NCBI RefSeq assembly: GCF_902809855.1
Contig: NZ_CADDWJ010000002.1
Location: 62,001 to 126,000, forward strand
Source of the DNA: Acinetobacter sp. Marseille-Q1618
GTDB lineage: Bacteria > Pseudomonadota > Gammaproteobacteria > Pseudomonadales > Moraxellaceae
Length of the DNA: 64,000 nt
Direction: 5' to 3'
This document shows positions 51,196 through 61,371 of the stretch, in pieces; within the stretch, counting starts at the first letter, position 1, and each line of letters opens with the position of its first letter. The notes beneath the pieces are model-generated. The model was not told the DNA's origin. It was given only the letters and a program-made list of their open reading frames with translations, and made no database searches. The translations under genes were made by a program, and so were the position numbers.

Positions 51196-51813
51196 TTAAA
51201 CTTTGATAGATAGCGCTCGCTGCACAGCAGGTCGAGCTGTCATTCGCTCAACATACTCTTTTACATAAGGATAATCTTCAAGCTGAATTTGTTGCCATTC
51301 ATGACGCAAAATCCAAGGCAAGATTGCCATATCTGCGATTGAGTATTCTCCTGCAACAAATTTTTGACCAATCAACTGCTTATTAAGCACCGAATATAAC
51401 CTTTTTGTTTCAGTCACATAGCGCTCTATCGCATAAGGCACTTGTTCTTTAGCAAATTGGCTAAAATGATGATTTTGCCCAAGCATTGGACCAAAACCAC
51501 CCATTTGCCACATTAGCCATTGCTCAACTTCAACGCGATCCTGTTCATTACTCGGATAGTACAAACCTGTTTTACGACCTAAATACTGTAAAATTGCACC
51601 TGATTCAAAGATAGAGATTGCCTCACCATTCGGGCCATCTTGGTCAACAATCGCAGGAATTTTATTATTTGGGGAAATGCGTAAAAAGTCTGGTTGAAAT
51701 TGGTCATTTTCTAAAATATTTATTGGAAAAATCTGATATTCCAATCCCATTTCCTCAAGGGCAATGGTAATTTTATGACCATTGGGTGTTCCCCAATAAT
51801 ACAAGTCAATCAT
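51196..51813 (-). CDS. Glutathione S-transferase (copy 1)
   Basis: A 205-residue GST of the YghU/Ure2p-like type. The thioredoxin-like N-terminal domain contains YYWGTPNGHKITIALEEMGL and the glutathione-binding ESGAILQYLGRK; the C-terminal helical domain has GEYSIADMAILPW. The first 83 residues are identical to those of the neighbouring copy, except for none seen, while the C-terminal halves differ. The ATG at 51813 (MIDLYYWG) matches the start of copy 2; a further upstream ATG is in frame but lacks support. Confidence 0.9.
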   Translation of the reverse strand: MIDLYYWGTPNGHKITIALEEMGLEYQIFPINILENDQFQPDFLRISPNNKIPAIVDQDGPNGEAISIFESGAILQYLGRKTGLYYPSNEQDRVEVEQWLMWQMGGFGPMLGQNHHFSQFAKEQVPYAIERYVTETKRLYSVLNKQLIGQKFVAGEYSIADMAILPWILRHEWQQIQLEDYPYVKEYVERMTARPAVQRALSIKV

Positions 51814-51927
51814 GGTGATACCCACTTATCTGTTCATTGTCGAATGATTTTTAGCAGTTTGTAACTTCAAAACTTTAAAGACAAATATCCTTTTGATCAA
51901 TAATATCAACGCGTTAATTGAGTAACA

Positions 51928-52545
51928 TTAAAGCTGTATGGAATAGGCTTTTTTGACCGCTTCCCTATTTTTAATACGTTCAAGATATGCCTTAACTTCT
52001 GGATATTGTTCAATATTCACAGCTAATTTTTCATAAATCGACAACCAAGGATAAATCGCAATATCAGCAATTGAGAATTGTCCTGCAACATAGTCTTGTC
52101 CAACCAACTGTCGATTTAGCACTGCAAATAAACGCTCCGTTTCTTTGGAAAAACGTTCAATTGCATAAGGATGTGGTTCTTTAGCATAATTTTTAAAATG
52201 GTTATATTGCGCAAGCATTGGGCCCAAACCACCTATTTGCCACATTAGCCATTGCTCAACTTCAACACGCTCTTGTTCATTACTCGGATAGCACAAACCT
52301 GTTTTGCGACCTAAATACTGTAAAATTGCACCTGATTCAAAGATAGAGATTGCCTCACCATTTGGGCCATCTTGGTCAACAATCGCAGGAATTTTATTAT
52401 TTGGGGAAATGCGTAAAAAGTCTGGTTGAAATTGGTCATTTTCTAAAATATTGATCGGAAAAATCTGATATTCCAATCCCATTTCTTCTAGGGCGATGGT
52501 AATTTTATGACCATTGGGCGTACCCCAATAATACAAATCAATCAT
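51928..52545 (-). CDS. Glutathione S-transferase (copy 2)
   Basis: A 205-residue paralogue of copy 1, same strand, 114 bases upstream. The N-terminal glutathione-binding domain is the same, but the C-terminal domain (HFKNYAKEPHPYAIERFSKE, VAGQFSIADIAIYPWLSIY) differs, so substrate pockets likely differ. The high identity is limited to about the first 110 codons, which points to partial gene conversion. Confidence 0.9.
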   Translation of the reverse strand: MIDLYYWGTPNGHKITIALEEMGLEYQIFPINILENDQFQPDFLRISPNNKIPAIVDQDGPNGEAISIFESGAILQYLGRKTGLCYPSNEQERVEVEQWLMWQIGGLGPMLAQYNHFKNYAKEPHPYAIERFSKETERLFAVLNRQLVGQDYVAGQFSIADIAIYPWLSIYEKLAVNIEQYPEVKAYLERIKNREAVKKAYSIQL

Positions 52546-52724
52546 TTTTAATCCTATCGGTTTTAGCTGTTTTCGGTTTTATAACGTGTTTATGTTACTT
52601 TTATAGCATGTTTTTAGGATCAAGTGGATAAATCACTCTTGCAAATATTTCTTATTTTTCTCTAAATAATGAATTATTTTCTTAAATAAATATCACTATT
52701 TGATATTTTATTTAAATCTTAGAG

Positions 52725-53036
52725 TTATTTAAGATATTCTTTAGCTTTTAATCCAACAAATTTACGTCCTGCATTTGAACCTTGAATCCATTCATCTACC
52801 TGAAACAAATCAAAAAGCCCTACTTTGACTAATGTCGGAATCGCTAAAACCAATTCCCTCTCTACTTCGCCACGATGTCCTGAATTATAAAGTTGAATAT
52901 TATACAACATAGTCGCAACTGTACCTGTTTGTACCGAGCTTCCATCTTTTAGTTTAACTTGCGGTAAAATCTCACCATCTTCAATAATTTTTTGATTAAT
53001 TAAACCTAGCTCATTTGAACCTTCTATAGATGTCAT
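52725..53036 (-). CDS. Conserved hypothetical protein
   Basis: A 103-residue protein (MTSIEGSNELGLINQKI, then VQTGTVATMLYNIQLYNSG). The open frame extends 53 codons upstream, but that part overlaps infC in another frame and the infC terminator, so the ATG at 53036, preceded by GTTGAGAAATACA, is the real start. No family recognised. Confidence 0.72.
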   Translation of the reverse strand: MTSIEGSNELGLINQKIIEDGEILPQVKLKDGSSVQTGTVATMLYNIQLYNSGHRGEVERELVLAIPTLVKVGLFDLFQVDEWIQGSNAGRKFVGLKAKEYLK

Positions 53037-53073
53037 TGTATTTCTCAACGTTACTTTTAAACCATTTAAACAT

Positions 53074-53103
53074 AAAAAAGCACTGCTGAGTGCAGTGCTT
53101 TTC
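53074..53103 (-). terminator. Intrinsic terminator after infC
   Basis: On the minus strand, AAAAGCACTGC-ACTCA-GCAGTGCTTTTTT: a strong perfect stem with a T run, 15 bases after the infC stop. It separates thrS-infC from everything downstream, including rpmI-rplT. Confidence 0.88.
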
Positions 53104-53118
53104 GATCTCAATAGAATC

Positions 53119-53670
53119 TTACTTTTTCTTTTTCGGTCCAAGTAACATACCCATTTGACGACCTTCCATTTTTGGGGCTTGCTCAACAACACCACTTTCA
53201 GCTACATCTGCTTCAATTTTTTGTAATTGAGCAAGACCTAACTGTTGGTGTGCCATTTCACGACCACGGAAACGTAGAGTAATTTTGACTTTGTTACCTT
53301 CTTCAAGGAACTTCAAAATAGCGCGCAACTTAACGTTGTAATCACCAACATCTGTACCCGGGCGTAACTTAATTTCTTTAACTTGCACTTGATGCTGTTT
53401 CTTTTTCGCATCTTTTTGCTTTTGCTTTAAGTCAAATAAATGTTTGTTAAAGTCCATGATTTTACAAACAGGCGGTTCTGCATTTGCCACAATCTCAACA
53501 AGGTCAAGATCTGCGTCTTCAGCAGCACGTAACGCTTCTGCAAGCGTCACGATGCCTTTTTGTTCTCCATCTGCAGCAACGAGACGGACTTCTTTTGCCT
53601 TAATCTCATCATTTAATGCAGGACGATTGCTTTTAGCACCTTGTTGTTGGTTACGGTCAGGCTGTTTAAT
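53119..53670 (-). CDS. infC: Translation initiation factor IF-3, AUU start
   Basis: A 183-residue IF-3: the N-terminal domain ([26 protein letters not shown]), linker and C-terminal domain ([41 protein letters not shown]). The reading frame runs beyond the first in-frame ATG-like codon; the proper N terminus starts at ATT (53668-53670), read [11 protein letters not shown]. It is preceded by GGAGTAAGAAAG. Use of AUU is conserved for infC and permits IF-3 to repress its own initiation. The ribosome binding site overlaps the stop of thrS. Confidence 0.93.
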   Translation of the reverse strand: MKQPDRNQQQGAKSNRPALNDEIKAKEVRLVAADGEQKGIVTLAEALRAAEDADLDLVEIVANAEPPVCKIMDFNKHLFDLKQKQKDAKKKQHQVQVKEIKLRPGTDVGDYNVKLRAILKFLEEGNKVKITLRFRGREMAHQQLGLAQLQKIEADVAESGVVEQAPKMEGRQMGMLLGPKKKK

Positions 53671-53675
53671 CTTTC

Positions 53676-55598
53676 TTACTCCACAATATACCGGCCACGT
53701 TCGGCTACGGCTGCTTTCACTAAGTCAACAAATGCATCAATTGACATAGTACCTAAATTTTTCCCTGAACGAGTACGGACATTCACAGTCCCTTCCTCTA
53801 CTTCTCGATCCCCAAGTACCAATAAGTATGGAATTCGTTCTAAAGTACGCTCACGAATCTTAAAGCCGATTTTCTCATTTCTCAAGTCTGAAATTGCACG
53901 AATGCCATTTTCTTTGAGTTTTGCAACTACATTTTCACATGCTACTGCTTGAGAATCAGTAATATTCATGACACATGCTTGGATTGGAGCCAACCATGGT
54001 GGCATAAAGCCTGCGTAGTGTTCAATAAGTATACCAATAAAACGCTCAAAACTGCCAAGAATTGCACGATGCAGCATCACAGGATGGTCACGATCGTTAT
54101 CTTCTGTTACATAAGAAGCATCTAAACGTAACGGCAAGTTAAAGTCGCACTGAATTGTACCGCACTGCCAGATACGGCCTAAGCAGTCTTTGAGTGAGAA
54201 TTCAATCTTCGGACCGTAGAACGCGCCTTCACCTGGCTGCTCTTCCCATTCAAGACCCGCATTGTCTAAAGCATCTGCTAAAGATTTTTCTGCAACGTCC
54301 CAAAGTTCATCAGCACCTACACGCTTTTCTGGGCGTGTAGACAGTTTCATTTGTACTTCTTCAAAGCCAAAATCTTTATAAACATCCAAAGTCAGTTTAA
54401 TAAAGTCAGCAACTTCTTGACCAATTTGTTCAGTCGTACAGAAAATGTGCGCATCATCTTGAGTAAAACCACGTACACGCATGATACCGTGTAATGAACC
54501 TGATGGCTCATTACGATGACATGAACCAAACTCAGCCAAACGAATTGGAAGATCACGGTAAGATTTCAAACCTTGGTTAAAAACTTGCACATGACATGGG
54601 CAGTTCATTGGTTTTACGGCATAGTTACGGCTCTCAGAGTGAGTCGTAAACATGTTTTCAGCATAGTTGGCTGCGTGACCTGATTTTTCCCAAAGCGTGA
54701 AATCAACAATTTGCGGTGTTTTGATTTCTTGATAACCATTGTCTTGTTGGATTTTACGCATGTACTGCTCAAGTACTTGGTAAATCGTCCAACCATTGGC
54801 ATGCCAGAACACCATACCTGGTGCTTCTTCTTGCATATGGAACAAATCTAAAGCTTTACCAATTTTACGATGGTCACGCTTTTCAGCTTCTTCAATACGT
54901 TTGATATACGCTGCTAATTCTTTTTTGTCAGCCCAAGCCGTACCATAAATACGTTGAAGCTGCTCATTCTTCGCATCACCACGCCAGTAAGCACCAGAGA
55001 TTTTGGTGAGTTTGAATGATTTTAAAAATTTAGTGTTTGGTACATGTGGACCAAGACACATATCTAAATAATCTTGATGATAGTACAAGCCCATTTGTGT
55101 TTCTTCAGGCATGTCTGCGATCAAGCGTAATTTATAATCTTCTCCACGTGCAGTAAACTCTGCAATCACTTCATCACGTGGTGTCATTTTTTTGATGACA
55201 TCATAGTCTTGGTTGATGAGCTGTTTCATACGCTCTTCAATGGCTGCCATATCATCCAAAGTAAATGGACGAGGCATCCAAATGTCATAATAGAAACCTT
55301 CTTCAATGACCGGACCAATCACCATTTTTGCTTCTGGGAAGAGTTGTTTTACTGCATGCCCCACCAAATGCGCGCATGAGTGACGAATAATCCCTACACC
55401 CTCTTGATCTTTTGGTGTGATGATTTGAATATTCGCATCTTCAGTAATTAAATCACTTGCATCGACTAGGCGACCATTTACCTTTCCTGCAACCGTATTT
55501 TTTGCAAGTCCAGGTCCGATACTTTGTGCAACTTCCATGACAGAAACTGCTTGGTCAAAACTTTTTTGATCGCCATTTGGCAATGTGATAATAGGCAT
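53676..55598 (-). CDS. thrS: Threonine--tRNA ligase
   Basis: A 640-residue class II synthetase with TGS domain (1-60), the editing domain with [16 protein letters not shown] (about 73-90), motif 1, motif 2 region [22 protein letters not shown] and motif 3 [21 protein letters not shown], then the anticodon-binding domain. TCCTTAAGGATTTT precedes the ATG. Its stop overlaps the infC ribosome binding site, so the two are coupled. Confidence 0.98.
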   Translation of the reverse strand: MPIITLPNGDQKSFDQAVSVMEVAQSIGPGLAKNTVAGKVNGRLVDASDLITEDANIQIITPKDQEGVGIIRHSCAHLVGHAVKQLFPEAKMVIGPVIEEGFYYDIWMPRPFTLDDMAAIEERMKQLINQDYDVIKKMTPRDEVIAEFTARGEDYKLRLIADMPEETQMGLYYHQDYLDMCLGPHVPNTKFLKSFKLTKISGAYWRGDAKNEQLQRIYGTAWADKKELAAYIKRIEEAEKRDHRKIGKALDLFHMQEEAPGMVFWHANGWTIYQVLEQYMRKIQQDNGYQEIKTPQIVDFTLWEKSGHAANYAENMFTTHSESRNYAVKPMNCPCHVQVFNQGLKSYRDLPIRLAEFGSCHRNEPSGSLHGIMRVRGFTQDDAHIFCTTEQIGQEVADFIKLTLDVYKDFGFEEVQMKLSTRPEKRVGADELWDVAEKSLADALDNAGLEWEEQPGEGAFYGPKIEFSLKDCLGRIWQCGTIQCDFNLPLRLDASYVTEDNDRDHPVMLHRAILGSFERFIGILIEHYAGFMPPWLAPIQACVMNITDSQAVACENVVAKLKENGIRAISDLRNEKIGFKIRERTLERIPYLLVLGDREVEEGTVNVRTRSGKNLGTMSIDAFVDLVKAAVAERGRYIVE

Positions 55599-56153
55599 AA
55601 TTTAAAATCCTTAAGGAGTGATGCCCCGTACAATAGAGCATATCACCGCGAGATTATGATCGAGCGAAGCTCAAAAGATAAAATCGGTGGAACAAAATAA
55701 AAAGTGCTCAAAATTTTACACCCTTCACTGCATTTTATAAACCTTTGTAAGCTCGAAAGTTTAAAATCAAGCAAATAATATTTATTTTGTAATTTTATGC
55801 GAGCTTCATTTTATAATATACCAATCATCGTATTTTTAATATTTTTCAAATATTTAAATTAAAATATGCGCTTATTTACTTTAAAGTGCATCACAATCCC
55901 ATAAATTTTAGAAAGAAATGGGAGCTATAAAAAAACTAGACACATTGGTTCATTATTTTCAGCTCAATACACAAATTTCAAAATAGTAAATTAAATAAAA
56001 TATTTAAATATCAAGTTATTAAGAAAATAAAATAAAGTATTTTTTGTATTTATTTCGCTAAAAAGCACTCGACTAAAGCAGTAATGATTTACGATACAGA
56101 TATGCATATCTTTTAGGCATGGAAAATAAAACAAATATTAAATGGAGTTAACT
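55599..56153. other. AT-rich intergenic region between thrS and the acyl-CoA synthetase
   Basis: This 555-base divergent region holds the leaders of thrS (minus) and the acyl-CoA synthetase (plus). I see no gene, and no confident promoter or structured RNA. The stretch 55800-56080 is very AT-rich. Confidence 0.45.
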
Positions 56154-57800
56154 ATGCTAAGTGCATATGATGAATTGCCACGCACACCTGCAAACTTTGT
56201 TGCATTATCACCTTTGCGCTATTTAGAGCGTGCAGCATATATCTACCCACATCAAGATGCCATTGTTCATGGTGCACGACATATTTCTTGGCGTGAAACT
56301 TATACCCGTTGCCGTCAGTTTGCGCATCAACTACAAAATTTAGGCATTCAAAAAAACGATACCGTTTCAGTATTGTTACCTAATATTCCAGCCATGGTTG
56401 AAGCACATTTTGCGGTACCGATGGCAGGTGCAGTTTTAAATACATTGAATACGCGTTTAGATGCCAAAACCATTGCGTTTATGCTGGAACATGCAGAAAC
56501 CAAAGTACTGTTGGTAGATCCAGAGTTTGCTGCACTTGCACAAGAAGCGGTGGCTTTGGTTGAGCAAAATATTTATATCATTGATGTTGCAGATGAAGAA
56601 TATGAAGCAAACGATACCACTGCACGTATTGGACAAATCGAATATGAAGACTGGCTCAAAGGCGGTGATGTAAATTTTGAATGGCATTTACCGAATGATG
56701 AATGGGATGCGATCAGCTTAAATTACACTTCAGGTACGACAGGCAACCCTAAAGGGGTGGTGTATCATCATCGTGGAGCATACATCAACGCGGCCAGTAA
56801 TATTATTGCTTGTGGTATGACACCACGTTGTAAATATCTTTGGACATTACCTTTGTTCCACTGTAATGGCTGGTGCTTTGCTTGGACGATTGCAGCCAAC
56901 GGTGGAACCAATATTTGCTTGCGTAAAATCGACCCTGAATTGATTTATAAATTGATTGATCAAAACAAAGTAGATTATTTCTGTGGTGCACCGATTGTAT
57001 TGTCTATGCTGATCAACACACCAAAAGACAAACAAATCCAATTTAATCACCGTGTTGAAGTAATGGTTGCTGGTGCTGCGCCACCTGCTGCAATTATTGA
57101 AGGTATGCATCATATTGGGGTACAAGTAAACCATGTATATGGTTTGACTGAAACCTATGGCCCTTCTGCTCTTTGTGCATCACAAGCGGGCTGGAGTGAA
57201 TTATCCATTCAAGAGCAAGCACAACTTCATTCGCGTCAAGGCGTGCCATATCCATTACAAGATGGGATGCGTGTTCTTGATCCTGAAACAATGCAACCCG
57301 TACCCAATGATGGCTCAACCATGGGGGAAATTATGTTCCGTGGTAACATCGTCATGAAAGGTTATTTAAAAAATCCTCAAGCGACTGAAGAAGCTTTTAA
57401 AGGCGGATGGTTCCATACGGGTGATTTAGCAGTTTGCCAACCTGATGGCTATGCAAAGATCATGGATCGTTCAAAAGATATTATCATTTCAGGTGGTGAG
57501 AATATTTCATCGTTAGAAGTTGAAGAAGTCCTTTATACCCATCCTGCGATTATGACCGCTGCTGTGGTTGCCAAGCCTGATCCACGTTGGCAAGAAGTCC
57601 CTTGTGCATTTATCGAATTAAAACAAGGAGCAACGACCACACCAGAAGAAGTGATCGAGTTCTGTAAGCAGCATTTAGCACGTTTCAAGGTGCCAAAAGA
57701 TGTGGTAATTGGTGAAATTCCAAAAACATCGACAGGTAAGTTACAGAAATTTATCTTACGTGATTGGGCGAAAGAGCGCTCAGTGGGCGAGTTTGGTTGA
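56154..57800 (+). CDS. Acyl-CoA synthetase (AMP-binding)
   Basis: A 548-residue ANL-superfamily ligase. Motifs are YTSGTTGNPKGVVYHHRG (about 190, ATP binding), YGLTETYGP (about 330), HTGDLAV, DRSKDIIISGGENISSLEVE and the final catalytic Lys in PKTSTGKLQK. It activates a carboxylic acid to its CoA thioester through an acyl-adenylate. Sequence resembles the medium/branched-chain and 3-methylmercaptopropionate-type ligases more than long-chain FadD, but substrate is not assigned. The ATG at 56154 follows TGGAGTTAACT. Confidence 0.88.
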   Translation: MLSAYDELPRTPANFVALSPLRYLERAAYIYPHQDAIVHGARHISWRETYTRCRQFAHQLQNLGIQKNDTVSVLLPNIPAMVEAHFAVPMAGAVLNTLNTRLDAKTIAFMLEHAETKVLLVDPEFAALAQEAVALVEQNIYIIDVADEEYEANDTTARIGQIEYEDWLKGGDVNFEWHLPNDEWDAISLNYTSGTTGNPKGVVYHHRGAYINAASNIIACGMTPRCKYLWTLPLFHCNGWCFAWTIAANGGTNICLRKIDPELIYKLIDQNKVDYFCGAPIVLSMLINTPKDKQIQFNHRVEVMVAGAAPPAAIIEGMHHIGVQVNHVYGLTETYGPSALCASQAGWSELSIQEQAQLHSRQGVPYPLQDGMRVLDPETMQPVPNDGSTMGEIMFRGNIVMKGYLKNPQATEEAFKGGWFHTGDLAVCQPDGYAKIMDRSKDIIISGGENISSLEVEEVLYTHPAIMTAAVVAKPDPRWQEVPCAFIELKQGATTTPEEVIEFCKQHLARFKVPKDVVIGEIPKTSTGKLQKFILRDWAKERSVGEFG

Positions 57801-57811
57801 TCCTTAAAAAT

Positions 57812-57854
57812 ATCCCCCTCTCCTTTTTAGGAGAGGGCTAGGGAGAGTTAGAAA
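57812..57854. repeat. Intergenic hairpin-forming repeat (site D)
   Basis: CCCTCTCCT-TTTT-AGGAGAGGG, followed by CTAGGGAGAGTTAGAAATA. The tail is shared with site B at 31420. Located just after the acyl-CoA synthetase. Confidence 0.55.
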
Positions 57855-57925
57855 TAAACTCACAAAAATTATTGATCAATATAAATTTTGATGATCATAA
57901 AGCAAGTACAGATAACTCACCCAAT

Positions 57926-57954
57926 AAAAAACGACCTACAAAGGTCGTTTTTTA
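57926..57954. terminator. Bidirectional terminator
   Basis: AAAAAACGACCT, a 4-base loop and AGGTCGTTTTTT between the convergent acyl-CoA synthetase and darP genes. Confidence 0.82.
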
Positions 57955-57977
57955 TAATCAAATTTAAGTAAATAAAA

Positions 57978-58523
57978 TTACTTTGCTCGACCTTGTTCAG
58001 ACAATAGCGCCACTTGCTGAACATAGTTTAAAAATTTCTGCTTAGATTCAGCCAACTCTTCTTCAGTTGCTTGCAATGACTTATCACGATGGATACGAAG
58101 CACATGCTGACGCAATGAATGACTTTCTGCGGCATTATAAGACTTACAAAACTCTTTAATCGCAGGGTCACGTTGTTCAATCATACGTTCCACCCAACGA
58201 TCCAATTGTGCAAGTTTTTTCGCACCTTGTTTCGGAGTCAAGTAAGATAAGATCATTGCCTCATCTTCATTACGCAATAACTTTCCAATACGCTGAAACT
58301 GGCGACGACGTGCTTCAAAGGATGTAATCAACTGCACATCAAGCAAGGCTTCGATTAAACGCTCCTCAACAGGGAGTGCTTCAATTTGTTTTTTAGACAA
58401 CTCAGCCAGTTGCTCACCCAAAGCAGCCATACGTTGTACAGCTCTTTTCTGTTCTGATTTACTTGCACGCCCTTCTAAAGATTCAAAATCATCTTCAGTA
58501 AAACGTTGCGGACGACGTGCCAC
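57978..58523 (-). CDS. darP: Ribosome biogenesis factor DarP (YjgA, DUF615)
   Basis: A 181-residue, charged helical protein: RRPQRFTEDDFESLEGRASKSEQKRAVQRMAALGEQL at the start and LDRWVERMIEQRDPAIKEF further on match the YjgA/DUF615 family, a late 50S assembly factor that associates with pre-50S particles. The ATG is 2 bases after the npr stop, so they are co-translated. Confidence 0.9.
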   Translation of the reverse strand: MARRPQRFTEDDFESLEGRASKSEQKRAVQRMAALGEQLAELSKKQIEALPVEERLIEALLDVQLITSFEARRRQFQRIGKLLRNEDEAMILSYLTPKQGAKKLAQLDRWVERMIEQRDPAIKEFCKSYNAAESHSLRQHVLRIHRDKSLQATEEELAESKQKFLNYVQQVALLSEQGRAK

Positions 58524-58525
58524 GA

Positions 58526-58795
58526 TTATTCTGCCTCGTAAAATTTAGCTGCGAATAGTGCTTGAACTTCAGACAAAGCTTTTTCTTCATCTGCACCATC
58601 AATCACTAGACGTAAAGTAGTTCCTTTCCCTGCGCCTAGCATGAGTAAAGAAAGGATATTCTTTGCATCCACTAACTTGTCACCTTTACCAATTTGAATG
58701 GATGAACGAAATTTAGTGGTCACTTCGATGAGTTTCCCAGATGCCCGTGCATGTAACCCTAATTTATTAATTACGTCAACAGTTGTGTCAATCAT
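58526..58795 (-). CDS. npr: Nitrogen-PTS phosphocarrier protein NPr (HPr family)
   Basis: An 89-residue HPr-like protein. The phospho-acceptor His is at about residue 15 in [13 protein letters not shown]; the Ser46-type site region is [16 protein letters not shown]. The setting next to rapZ is that of NPr (PtsO) in gammaproteobacteria, and not of a sugar PTS. Its ATG overlaps the stop of rapZ as ATGA. In A. baumannii NPr is reported to be the partner of GigB, whose gene is at 18611 here. Confidence 0.92.
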   Translation of the reverse strand: MIDTTVDVINKLGLHARASGKLIEVTTKFRSSIQIGKGDKLVDAKNILSLLMLGAGKGTTLRLVIDGADEEKALSEVQALFAAKFYEAE

Positions 58796-59643
58796 GACCA
58801 GTGCTTCATTTCTCTATGTAATACTTGAATCGTCCATTTCGACTGTAACGCATTTTTCAGTCGATCCACCATATAAACTGAACGGTGTTGTCCTCCCGTG
58901 CAACCTATAGATACCGTAATATAATGTCGATGCCCTTCAGCAAATGCAGGTAACCATTTATTTAAAAACTGATAAATGTCCTCATACATCTCATTGGCTT
59001 GCTGACTGTCTTCTAAGAATTTCTTCACAGGCTCATCTAAGCCTGAAAATTTGCGAAGCTCTAAGTCCCAATGCGGATTTGGTAAATGACGCACATCAAA
59101 GACAAAATCAGCATCTAAAGGAATGCCATATTTATAACCAAAAGATTGTAAGATCAAAATTAGATTATCTGATTGCCCAAGCTTAGACAGTAAAATATCT
59201 TTTAAATCATGTACGCTTTTATCAGAAGTATCAATATGTACTGTGGCACGTAATTGTATTGGAAGTAATAAGTTTTTTTCTTCCTGAATACATTCATTTA
59301 AACTTTTAAAACGTGCAGATAATGGATGTGGTCGACGTGAAGCACTGAAACGAGAAATCAGTTCCTGATCGCGTGTCGTGAGATAAATTACGTCCACTTC
59401 ACCATGTTTTTGCAACATTTGAAAAACATCATCAAAACCTTGCAAATCAGCTTGTGTACTACGTACATCAACGCCTAAAGCCAATTGTTCTAAATTGTTT
59501 TCTTTGTCTAATTTTTCTACAATCTCAGGCAGCAATGCCAAAGGTAAATTATCAATACAGTAATAGCCCAAATCTTCTAGAACCTGCAAAGCAGATGATT
59601 TTCCTGATCCAGATTGTCCTGTCACGATAAGTATACGCTTCAT
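58792..59643 (-). CDS. rapZ: RNase adapter protein RapZ
   Basis: A 283-residue RapZ: Walker [28 protein letters not shown] (about 7-34), the segment [20 protein letters not shown], and the C-terminal [14 protein letters not shown] for glmZ-type RNA and metabolite sensing. In enterobacteria it directs RNase E to the small RNA GlmZ in glucosamine-6-phosphate control; such an RNA is not known here. I use the ATG at 59643 since AAGG lies upstream, and the 19 extra codons overlap the panC end. The stop overlaps npr. Confidence 0.95.
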   Translation of the reverse strand: MKRILIVTGQSGSGKSSALQVLEDLGYYCIDNLPLALLPEIVEKLDKENNLEQLALGVDVRSTQADLQGFDDVFQMLQKHGEVDVIYLTTRDQELISRFSASRRPHPLSARFKSLNECIQEEKNLLLPIQLRATVHIDTSDKSVHDLKDILLSKLGQSDNLILILQSFGYKYGIPLDADFVFDVRHLPNPHWDLELRKFSGLDEPVKKFLEDSQQANEMYEDIYQFLNKWLPAFAEGHRHYITVSIGCTGGQHRSVYMVDRLKNALQSKWTIQVLHREMKHWS

Positions 59644-59668
59644 GGCATGGCGACCTTCATTTTTTATT

Positions 59669-60514
59669 TTATGTAGAATGTTTGACCTGTAAATTATCAA
59701 TCAAACGTGTTTTTCCAAGTTTTGCTGCGACAAACAATACTATATCTTGATCAAATTGACCAACTTTTTGCAACATCGGACTACGTGCTTCCACATAATC
59801 CACATCAAAACCAGCTTCAGTCAGTTGTTGACGAATATTCGTCAATACAGCATCTAAGCTTTGCCCATTTTGCAATTGTTTTTCAGCCGCTTGCAACGTT
59901 GCATAAATACTTGGTGCTGTTGCACGCTCTTGTTCAGACAAATAACCATTACGAGAACTTAATGCCAACCCATCTTCGGCACGTGCAATGGGCACACCGA
60001 TCACTTCTATCGGCATATTCAAATCACGCACTAACTGTTTAATCACAGCCAATTGTTGATAATCTTTTTGCCCAAAAAATGCAAAATTTGGCTGTACGAT
60101 ATTAAACAATTTAGTCACAACAACCGCCACACCATCAAAATGTCCCGGACGCTGTAAACCGCATAAATCATTAGTAATGTCACTAACACTGATATTGGTC
60201 AAACGTGGTTGTTTACCATACATCTGCTCTACAGAGGGTGCAAAAACAATATCACAGCCTACTTCTGCCAAAAGATGACGATCATGCTCCAAAGTACGAG
60301 GATAATTATCAAAATCTTCGTTTGGTCCAAACTGGATCGGATTAACAAAAATACTCACCACCACTACATCACACAATTTACGCGCAGCACGCACAAGGTT
60401 TAAATGCCCTTCATGCAAATTTCCCATGGTCGGAACAAAACCAATAATTTTTCGTGCCGCTCGAGCAGGATTTAATGATGCAGATAATCCTTGTATGGTA
60501 GTTTCAGTTTTCAT
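59669..60514 (-). CDS. panC: Pantothenate synthetase
   Basis: A 281-residue enzyme joining pantoate and beta-alanine with ATP. Signature segments: [21 protein letters not shown] (about 26-46), [39 protein letters not shown] and [11 protein letters not shown]. The start is 2 bases after the panB stop, so the genes are coupled. The order panB-panC is conserved. Confidence 0.97.
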   Translation of the reverse strand: MKTETTIQGLSASLNPARAARKIIGFVPTMGNLHEGHLNLVRAARKLCDVVVVSIFVNPIQFGPNEDFDNYPRTLEHDRHLLAEVGCDIVFAPSVEQMYGKQPRLTNISVSDITNDLCGLQRPGHFDGVAVVVTKLFNIVQPNFAFFGQKDYQQLAVIKQLVRDLNMPIEVIGVPIARAEDGLALSSRNGYLSEQERATAPSIYATLQAAEKQLQNGQSLDAVLTNIRQQLTEAGFDVDYVEARSPMLQKVGQFDQDIVLFVAAKLGKTRLIDNLQVKHST

Positions 60515-60516
60515 GT

Positions 60517-61326
60517 TTATAGCTCGACTTGGAAAGTATGTTCAGCCGCAGGGAAAGACTGATCTTGTACTGCTGCATGATAGGCTTTAAAAGCATCTAT
60601 AATTGCAGTTTCCCCTGCTTGTTCTTTCATAAAATTACGGACAAAGCGTGCAACTCGACCAAAAGTTAAACCCAACATGTCTTGGACGACCAACACTTGC
60701 CCATCTGTTTCTTTCCCTGCACCAATGCCAATCACAGGAACTTCAGGAAATAATTCAGAAATTTCTTGTCCTAATTGTGCTGGTACACATTCAAGTAACA
60801 AAATTGCCGCGCCTGCTGCAACCACAGCTTTACAATCTGCAATCAGTTGGTCTGCAGCTTCACGGGTTTTTGCTTGTAATTTATAGCCACCAAACACATG
60901 CACAGACTGTGGTGTTAAACCCAAATGTACACATACAGGAATACCATTACGTGTCAGCGTTTGTACGGTTTCTGCCAACCATTCACCGCCTTCGATTTTC
61001 ACCATCTGAGCGCCAGCCTGCATGACCGTTTTAGCATTCACTAAAGCATCATTGAGTGTGGCATAACTCATAAATGGTAAGTCACACAAAATAAATGAAT
61101 GTTGATTACCACGGCGCACAGCAGCCGTATGATATGCCATATCTGCAACGCTAACAGGCAAAGTTGAATCATGACCTTGAATGGTCATCCCTAAAGAATC
61201 ACCAATCAAAATACTATCAATTTCAGCAACTTCCATGCCTTTTGCCATACTTGCATCATAGCAAGTTAAACATGAAAATTTACGTCCTTGCGTTTTAAAT
61301 TTGCGTAAATCACTTAGACTAATCAT
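60517..61326 (-). CDS. panB: 3-Methyl-2-oxobutanoate hydroxymethyltransferase
   Basis: A 269-residue class II aldolase-type TIM-barrel enzyme making ketopantoate. Motifs: [33 protein letters not shown] (metal-binding Asp), [28 protein letters not shown] and [29 protein letters not shown] precedes the ATG. First gene of the panBC pair, in a longer minus-strand array from pcnB and folK. Confidence 0.97.
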   Translation of the reverse strand: MISLSDLRKFKTQGRKFSCLTCYDASMAKGMEVAEIDSILIGDSLGMTIQGHDSTLPVSVADMAYHTAAVRRGNQHSFILCDLPFMSYATLNDALVNAKTVMQAGAQMVKIEGGEWLAETVQTLTRNGIPVCVHLGLTPQSVHVFGGYKLQAKTREAADQLIADCKAVVAAGAAILLLECVPAQLGQEISELFPEVPVIGIGAGKETDGQVLVVQDMLGLTFGRVARFVRNFMKEQAGETAIIDAFKAYHAAVQDQSFPAAEHTFQVEL

Positions 61327-61371
61327 GATGATATTCCTCTATCATTAAGAGTTTTCTAGCGTTCAACAGGC

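Noticed and set aside
53037..53195. N-terminal 53-codon extension of the hypothetical gene at 52725
   Set aside because: It overlaps infC in another frame and crosses the infC terminator; the downstream ATG has a ribosome binding site.
55599..56153. Structured RNA or T-box-like leader upstream of thrS
   Set aside because: No T-box motif or terminator/antiterminator pair could be seen, and T-boxes are not typical of this group.
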